DNA from: Sepiola atlantica
Lineage: Eukaryota > Mollusca > Cephalopoda > Sepiida > Sepiolidae
Assembly (NCBI GenBank): GCA_963556195.1
Contig: OY744520.1
Location: 151,987,607 to 152,051,606 of the forward strand
Length of the DNA stretch: 64,000 nt
Reading direction: 5' to 3'
Shown here one piece after another: positions 56,392 through 64,000 of the stretch (its first letter is position 1; the number at the start of each line of letters is the position of its first letter). A program made the translations under genes and the position numbers. The notes beneath the pieces were generated by a model. It was not told the DNA's origin and ran no database searches. It was given only the letters and a program-made list of their open reading frames with translations.

Positions 56392-58251
56392 TTAATTATG
56401 TGGGGTTGGTGTGGGGTTAAGGTGGGGTATGTGGGTTGCTAAGGAGGTAGAGTCTACTATGCAGTTGATAGATGTCTCTTGTTTTCTATTTAGGAGTTTG
56501 TTTTTGTCCTTAAAGCGGATAATTTCCAGTTTTTCATTTAAGCATAATCTACATGGAGAGTTTATTGATTTGCAGGTGCTGGGTTTTTTCAAGATTTTCC
56601 ACTTTATTATGGGAGTTTCTTTTTTGGTTTTTATTTTGTGGTAGTGTAGTGAAAGTCCAGTTTGGCTAGGATGGTCTGGGTTGTTGAAGGAGAGTTTATG
56701 GTTGTAGAATCTTTCCTTGAAGTTGTTACCTGCCAGACCAATATAATAGTTAGTCTGGGATGGGTTTTCAGTTGAGGAGATAGATGCCTCATAGACCACT
56801 TGGGTTGATAGGCACTTTTGATTTAGGGAGCAGTTTGATTTGTTATTACAGTTGCATGTTCTTTTAGGATTTGAGGTTACTGAGGTGTTTAGTATTTTCG
56901 TGTTGTGCTTTTTTATGATTTTTTCCAAGTTATCACCACAACAATAGCTGAGTTTTAGTGTATTCTTATTAAAAATATTATGGAGTATGTTGTTATTAGG
57001 GAAATGAGTGTTTATTAAGTTCAGTAATTTATTCCCTAATTTGGTTTTAGTTGAGTTGTTAAATGGAGGTGTATACCAGATAATTTTCCTATTTCTATTT
57101 TTCTTCCTATTAGGGTTATTTTGTGTCGTTGGAATATACTCTATTTTGGTATTTTTGTATCCACTCTCCTTTAGTGCTTTATTATAAAAGTTCTTATGTT
57201 TATTGAAGATATCTATATTGGAGGAGTTGTTGCTAATTCTTCTGCTAATTGATTCCGGGATGTGTTTACTTACAGATCTAGGGTGGTTAGATAGTGGATT
57301 GACATAAAGGGGGTAGGAATTATCTTTAGCATAGGGCTCATAAGTATCACTAGTGAGGTTGAAGGTAATATCGAGGAAATTGACCTGTCTAACATTTGAT
57401 TTTATTTCAGCCTTTAAGCCTATTCGTTTCATTTCTTTGGATATTATTTTTTTGATTTGTTCACATTTTTGTCCGTTTGTGTTTTTAACGTACATTAGGC
57501 CATCATCTCTGTAGAGGCCGATTGAATCGACACTCGAGATATTTTGTTAGGTTATATAGTAAGTACAGGCCCACCAAGTCTGTTACCTCGGCAGAGTCAA
57601 GAGATCCCATAGATACATCGAAGGAAGAGAAATTGTCTTTCTTTGTCCATTGTTCTTTGTTATTTATTAGTACTCTGGTTCGACATTTTTTGATTATGTT
57701 TATTTCGTCTTCCGAGATATTAGAGAGGAGAGTGGCGAATTCTATGACATTTTCGAAGAGTGCTCTGGTTATTGTAGGGTAGTAATTAACTATATCGAAT
57801 TGTATAAAAGAGCATTTATCTTTATTTCTAATTCTATTGAACCGGCTTATGGTTTCAGCGGTGTTAATCCACTGGTTTAAGTTGTAGGTGTTTTTAATTT
57901 GCTTATTTATTTTTCTAAGATGTTTTTACTGATTTTGCCTATCTCTTGTCGGGTAGGTTAATAAGTCTGGTTTGAGGTTTAGTGTGGAAATTAATTTTGT
58001 GATCTTTTAATAGTATATATGCTTCTTTTGTTTTTAGTTTACCTACTCTATCGCTAATCTTGAGTTTATCAGTTATAGTTTTACTATCTGAGTTGATTTT
58101 ATCGATTAGGTTAAGATCAGATTTTTTATAATTTTTTGTGATATTTTGTGTAATTAAGTTCTGGTATTTCGTTTTAGTAAGTTTGTAAAAGTTATGAGTT
58201 TTGTCTGCTTTTACTAGCACAAGTTTGGAGTTATTAATTTCATTAACCATG
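56392..58251 (-). pseudogene. Penelope-like element: reverse transcriptase plus GIY-YIG endonuclease, frameshifted
   Basis: On the minus strand, 'KLVLVKADKTHNFY' and 'TKPQTRLIN' (58220-57960) open the RT. 'FIQFDIVNYYPTI' (motif A, near 57790), 'SAEVTDLVGLYLLY' (motif B, near 57590) and 'GLYRDDGLMYV' (motif C with the catalytic Asp pair, near 57510) follow. A 367-codon frame (56392-57495) continues to 'YCCGDNLEKII', a cysteine cluster ('TCNCNNKSNC') and the GIY-YIG block 'YYIGLAGNNFKERFYNHKLSF'. One extra base after 'LIN' (near 57960), a stop near 57910 and a frameshift near 57545 break it. Domain order is that of endonuclease-bearing PLEs, and it is a different lineage from the 2-kb copy. Confidence 0.88.
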
Positions 58252-58340
58252 TTATCCAGTTTTTTCTGAAAATGTTTTTTTTCTTAAAGAAAGTTATATT
58301 TTTTATCATGGTTAATGAAATTAATAACTCCAAACTTGCT
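58218..58340. repeat. Inverted repeat at the PLE 5' end
   Basis: CAAGTTTGGAGTTATTAATT... (58220-58251) recurs as its complement at 58306-58338 across a spacer of about 55 bp. This suggests a snap-back or inverted second copy at the 5' end, a known PLE habit. Confidence 0.75.
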
Positions 58341-58690
58341 ATATTATATAATACGTTATTTGCCTCTTTATGGTGCTTATGCAGTTTACAGATCGGGCTT
58401 ACTAGCCTTCACACGAGGGAACAGTTAGACAAAAGGTTGGTTTTTAATGTGAGGAAAAATCCATCTCCCTAAAAAGAAACACTCCGGATTCAGACGAAAA
58501 TAAAAATTGCCGCAATCTAGAAGGATTAGCTCTTCACTGACCGAGGAAAGAAAATATTATGCATAGTATAACAGACACTACACTTCAACGTTATATTAAT
58601 TTTGAAAAGTAACAAATAACATCAAATATATTATATAATACGTTATTTGCCTCTTTATGGTGCTTATGCAGTTAACAGATCGGGCTATAT
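58338..58690. repeat. 60-bp direct repeat flanking a family D copy
   Basis: TATATTATATAATACGTTAT with about 40 further bases to GATCGGGCT occurs at 58338-58400 and 58630-58690. Between them lies a minus-oriented family D copy (58460-58580; GGATTCAGACGAAAATAAAA, ATCTAGAAGGATTAGC). The direct repeat may be an LTR-like or duplication boundary. Confidence 0.65.
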
Positions 58691-59484
58691 TTTAGATAGG
58701 ATTTTCGAGTTAAATTAAATTTTTACACTATCATTTGTGTATTAAATTGTTGTGACAAAGTACATAATAGTTTATCAACACATCCCTCTCCATGTTCAGA
58801 ATTTTTTTGTTTCAATTATAACGTTATTATTTCAGCCGGGTCCGTAAACTACATAAGTGTCATCTTTATAAATTCATAACCGGAAGCCACGGTCAAGGAA
58901 GAACTTTCTCTTTAACCAAGTTAATTAATCGTCAACACTAAGAGCCAAACATCAGATATTCCAGAATACATACGTATATCAACTCATACAAATTTACGTG
59001 GCTAAACTAGGATTTACCAAAACAAATAACTAAACTTCGAGACACTAGAAATATACCGATACTTTATGTTTCTTTATATGAGACTGCGTTTACCCTCTAT
59101 GCATGTGCAGTGTCTCATACAAAATGACTTTGGGGTACCAACCGCATGAGAAACCATGAATTGTTCGGGATGGTATTGCACAACTAAAGAAAAAACAGAC
59201 TTCTGACTAACACTTCCGATTGTTTTATGTGGAAGTCCCAATGATGAGCTCAACGCGTGCATTAAATTATCATATTTGTGAAAGTACAAAACGACTGTAA
59301 ATCTATCTACAAACATGCGTGTGCATTTCAATGACAAGATTGCAACAACTAAACATGGCCAGAGTGTTACTACTTAACGGATTGCCTTATTTGTTTCATG
59401 GGGTCCGTGTTCGCACTGGTCAATCATGGCACCAAATAATTCAATAGTTACACATTTTGCAAGGAATTCTTGAGCTATTCGACT

Positions 59485-60082
<598 letters not shown>

Positions 60083-60131
60083 ATTTCTATTTACAAGTAA
60101 ACAATGCTTCAAGCAAACTACATAAACCTCT

Positions 60132-60135
<4 letters not shown>

Positions 60136-60209
<74 letters not shown>

Positions 60210-60212
60210 GGG
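60136..60212. repeat. (TA)n microsatellite
   Basis: About 32 TA units and a TG tail. Confidence 0.95.
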
Positions 60213-60890
60213 TGTATGGGTGTGTACAGAATTAACTCCTAAACTAATGAATCGATCATTATGAATTATGGAATATATATTTTTATAACACGGATAGTAA
60301 CAGGGACAAATTATATATTTTTTTTAAATGTAATAGAATAACAAATTTCTCTACATCAATTTTTTTGTAACATGATGTAATAAAATGTTTATCGGACCGA
60401 TGTGTACGAGCGTCAAAATACGCATGTGCAGAGTAAACACATTAACGAATGAACTAATCATTATGAATTATGGGATACGAGTCTAGGCAAGACGGGAAAA
60501 TTATTTATTTAATTTTTAGGGTTAAACTATACTATTTACGAGGTTAAAATCGGGGAATGCCGACGGGGCTGCCCAGGCATTTCTTGTAAGCCAGAGTGCT
60601 CACCTTCTCGGGCGCTGACTTTTCAAATCCAACTTTCCCGACCTTGTGTCACATCTTACCGCTGTGGGAGGCTGATCAATATATAATTTTTTTTAATTTT
60701 TTTTTTTTTTTTTTTATCTCTTTAAATCTCCTCCGGTTTGAATCTCAACTGTTACTTTTCACTCTTCCCCTTTTTTTCAAACCTTACTAAACCTTCCTTA
60801 CACTAAATTTAAACAAACATACACAACACTCTAAGCAAATAACGCGTCCAAACGAGAGTGACACGTGACTTCATATTTCCGAAACAGATG

Positions 60891-60959
60891 ACAACAGAAG
60901 CTGAAGAGAGCCGGAAGGCTAACTCCTTCCGTGCTTGAAACCGACGGTACGAATGTTGT
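60891..60959 (+). ncRNA. Hammerhead ribozyme-like motif, most complete in the window
   Basis: The core CTGAAGA (60901-60907) runs straight into stem II, with no extra base. GAGC pairs with GCTT (one G-U), one U bulges, and CGGAAGG pairs with CCTTCCG around CTAACT. GAA is at 60937-60939. Stem III is ACCG / CGGT around a single A (60940-60948), and A60949 is the predicted cleavage residue. Stem I opens with a G-C pair, has a symmetric GAA/GAA internal loop, and closes with ACAACA (60891-60896) pairing perfectly with TGTTGT (60954-60959). All invariant bases are present, and stem I has the internal loop common in natural hammerheads. (TA)n follows from 60990. Confidence 0.75.
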
Positions 60960-60989
60960 ACTAATTTTTATGTACAAAAATAAATAAAT

Positions 60990-60999
60990 ATATATATAC

Positions 61000-61082
<83 letters not shown>
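60990..61082. repeat. (TA)n microsatellite, long
   Basis: About 46 TA units with a CATATG interruption. Confidence 0.95.
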
Positions 61083-61083
<1 letters not shown>

Positions 61084-61450
61084 GGTGTGTGGCGTGACGT
61101 GGCGTGGCGTATCTATGAGGTGAGTGTCTTTATTTCTCGACACACTGTTAATAGCCGCTGTCGTGCTGTCAATTCAGTTGCTAGTAATTATTCTTCCTAC
61201 AGGCATAGAGAAGGATTATTATATGTTTCCTCTATTACAGGCCTTCATAATACTGAGCTGTGCGAGTCGAGTGTCAGCAACAATAGGGCAACAGTGTTGA
61301 TTCTAAATAACCTATTAATACCAGTTGAAGATTTTCTTTTCAGACGGACACCCCGAGGCGAAATATTTGTTATTGAAGCCGTACAAGTAGCGGATGGCCG
61401 AAGCCGTAGGACGTCATATCAACACACAGAGGCGATTTACATTTGGACAA
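61083..61450. other. Unassigned mixed-composition segment
   Basis: A 370-bp stretch of balanced composition between two (TA)n-rich regions. The plus frame is open for about 130 codons before it enters microsatellite, but shows no domain I know. The minus strand has AATAAAG near 61130 and could be the end of a retroelement transcript. Function unknown. Confidence 0.25.
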
Positions 61451-61454
61451 CTAA

Positions 61455-61646
61455 CTTATCATCTCCACGTCAGCGCGTGTGTGGTCGTGTGTGTGTATGT
61501 GTGTGCACGTGTGTGGTTGTGTGTGTGTGTGTATGTGTGTGTTTGCACATGTGTGTGTTTCTTACACACTCTCTCTCCCTTTCTCCCTCTCTCTCTCATA
61601 TAAATATATGTATACACACACACACACATATATATATAAATATATA

Positions 61647-61700
<54 letters not shown>

Positions 61701-61703
61701 TAT

Positions 61704-61743
<40 letters not shown>

Positions 61744-61747
61744 GTAC

Positions 61748-61816
<69 letters not shown>

Positions 61817-61846
61817 GCAGGGTTGAATGATGAAGATATAAATATA

Positions 61847-61905
<59 letters not shown>
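61455..61905. repeat. (TG)n, (CT)n and (TA)n microsatellite cluster
   Basis: TGTGTG units, a CTCTC run, then long TA arrays with GTACATA interruptions. All long frames here are artefacts. Confidence 0.95.
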
Positions 61906-61906
<1 letters not shown>

Positions 61907-62092
61907 TTTAGCTCTTCTTGATATGTTCTCTATATACATATTGAGTGGAAGATCTGCTCGAGCTGAATATCTATAAACATAGAAAAACATTTTTTTTAAT
62001 TTAAAAATAAATAAATAAAAATTAAAAGGGTAATGTAAAGTTCAAAACTGATAACGGTGGATTCTTTTTCGGGTACGCTGGGGATGTCCACA

Positions 62093-62095
<3 letters not shown>

Positions 62096-62173
<78 letters not shown>
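62096..62173. repeat. (TA)n microsatellite
   Basis: About 38 TA units. Confidence 0.95.
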
Positions 62174-62175
<2 letters not shown>

Positions 62176-62689
62176 CAGTTAATATCGTTATAATCATTGT
62201 TTCCTCAACTTAAAAAATAGAAAATGTATTTATCCATAAAGTTGGTCTCGAACATTAACAATAAAAATAACTTCATCATTCACACATAGTAGGTTAATTA
62301 ATTTTCCCCAATCGCAACACTTTTAAGGTTTGTCACTGATTCAGCACTCTTTTATATTTTATATTAATTTTTTAAAATGGGGCCCAACGATGGAGAATGT
62401 GTAAGTACAATGGCATTTATTGGAATAATTTTCACTAAATGAATAGTCGTTTCCCAGGGATAAATTAGGACCTTTTTATACTCCTGCTCTATGCCGTGAA
62501 TCCAATATTACCACTTCTATTTTATTTATAATTGCTATTATTTGAAAGGTATGAATCAAGTTAAAAGAAGTAAAAATGTGAATTTCCTTTTTATGGATGT
62601 CCGACGCAAACGAAGACACACGAAATTGTTGTACGTCTTTTGATCAAAATAAAATATACGTATTCAAGTATCTTGGCAATATCAGTTCA

Positions 62690-63090
<401 letters not shown>

Positions 63091-63167
63091 TAATTGATCT
63101 ATCTCATATATTGAGCTTAAATCATTTCACTATAGGTGCAATTCTCTAAAAGTATACTCTTAGTTTC

Positions 63168-63172
<5 letters not shown>

Positions 63173-63243
<71 letters not shown>
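63173..63243. repeat. (TA)n microsatellite
   Basis: About 35 TA units with one ATAATA slip. Confidence 0.95.
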
Positions 63244-63247
<4 letters not shown>

Positions 63248-63475
63248 AAGGAAGGATGAGGGTAATCCGCCGTAATGGGAAATGAAAAAGGAAAAACCAA
63301 AGGATGTTTTTTTATGTATTCATCAACGTTTCGTCTTTATTTGTAAGACTTCCTCGTTGATGAATACATAAAAAAACATATTTTGTTAAATGTTTCTAGT
63401 GTCCATTAATACATGCTTTGACGTAAACAAATTAGCTTTTGTTTTTTTCCTTTTTCATTTCCTATATATATATAC
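63240..63475 (-). repeat. Hammerhead-bearing repeat family B, copy 3 (core replaced)
   Basis: GGAAGGATGAGGGTAATCCG, AAATGAAAAAGGAAAA and CATCAACGTTTCGTCTTTAT match the copies at 25.2 and 37.0 kb. Where CTGATGA is expected, the minus strand reads CAACGAGGA. It ends at a CTAGTATATATA-type tail in inverted orientation. Confidence 0.65.
63304..63379. repeat. 25-bp perfect hairpin inside family B copy 3
   Basis: ATGTTTTTTTATGTATTCAT plus CAACG (63304-63328) and its exact complement (63355-63379) flank a 26-nt loop that is the old stem II region. Confidence 0.9.
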
Positions 63476-63631
63476 TAGCAAGTGTATGCCCCCTCTGGCC
63501 GCATATATTTGCTAGCCTTGGAGATATAATGCTGAACAAACATATTCTACACTAACCTTCAAACTAGAAGGCAATGACAGAGCATTGTATCATAACAAAT
63601 GATCTTATAACTTTAAACTCTTCCTATGAAT

Positions 63632-63632
63632 A

Positions 63633-63704
<72 letters not shown>
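63632..63704. repeat. (TA)n microsatellite
   Basis: About 36 TA units with one GT interruption. Confidence 0.95.
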
Positions 63705-63709
<5 letters not shown>

Positions 63710-64000
63710 ATGTCATAAATGAGTTGAAAGTACCCCTAACTCAAATGTTTAATCTTTCCAAAGAAATAGAACGCTCAAGTCACTGACTGCAATAAAAACT
63801 TTAATGACGCCTTTCATCTGTCTCATCGCTTGATAGCTAGTCGACGGGTTGGGGGGGGGGAGGTAACGAATAAAACAATAATAAAGAAAATATTGTTAAA
63901 AAACATTACAATTATATCGTCTTCCGCCTGAGCCCCCTCCCTCTCTCTACCAGAGATATAATTTTAAAAAAATAATTCAGAGTAAACTCTGAGACTTTCT

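Noticed and set aside
61087..61830. Long open frame of 247 codons
   Set aside because: The second half is (TG)n and (TA)n read as Cys-Val and Tyr-Ile repeats. The first half has no recognisable domain and sits in noncoding-looking sequence.

Overview
The window is about 64 kb of AT-rich, intron-scale or intergenic animal DNA. It holds no convincing host protein-coding gene, rRNA, CRISPR array or bacterial-style operon. The mix suggests a marine invertebrate, most plausibly a mollusc and perhaps a cephalopod. The evidence for this is dense (TA)n arrays, Penelope-like elements, LINE and Gypsy debris, tRNA-derived SINEs, TTAGGG-like repeats and a DD41D mariner. The taxon is an inference from repeat style, not a proven identity. 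LAYOUT. 1-6.9 kb: a GC-richer stretch, then a 5'-truncated Penelope-like element (PLE) between 430-bp inverted arms, three related dispersed repeats and a LINE tail. 7.0-8.4 kb: mariner copy 1 (minus strand). 8.6 kb: a tRNA-Phe-like SINE. 11-14 kb: two decayed LINE reverse transcriptases on opposite strands. 14.5-16.1 kb: hammerhead-like repeats. 17.2 kb: another LINE tail. 18.4-19.2 kb: a 25-bp minisatellite. 20-25 kb: broken Gypsy retrotransposon(s) with two LTRs. 25-50 kb: microsatellites, hammerhead-bearing repeats, palindromes and copies of a large dispersed repeat. 50.7-52.05 kb: mariner copy 2 (plus strand). 53.4-54.5 kb: a palindromic element with telomere-like repeats in its loop. 55.1 kb: a small ORF with a tentative TerD-like look. 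56.4-58.25 kb: a second PLE on the minus strand (RT plus GIY-YIG). 59-64 kb: long (TA)n arrays, palindromes and more hammerhead-bearing repeats. MAIN RESULT. The most interesting layer is RNA. Reading both strands by eye finds at least seven hammerhead ribozyme-like cores (CUGANGA, stem II, GAAA, then a very short and usually palindromic stem III) in several unrelated repeat contexts. Some are well preserved (60.9 kb, 32.05 kb, 14.55 kb, 25.28 kb and both PLE arms) and others are visibly decaying. At 31.0-31.65 kb a tRNA-derived SINE fused to a hammerhead occurs as a head-to-tail dimer of period 341 bp. At 15.67-16.08 kb a similar unit is arranged with period 321 bp. This is the layout expected of retrozyme-like elements that make small circular RNAs. 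Short palindromic stem III is the form described for PLE and metazoan retrozyme hammerheads, which are thought to work as dimers. Many of these units run directly into (TA)n, often at a recurring TGCCTAAATA junction, so these retroelements may be seeding the microsatellites. HOW PARTS COULD WORK TOGETHER. No autonomous element here is intact. Both PLEs, both mariners, the Gypsy and all LINEs carry truncations, frameshifts or stops, so any mobility of the SINE and ribozyme units would need enzymes encoded elsewhere. All coordinates of decayed repeats are approximate because they were set by eye.
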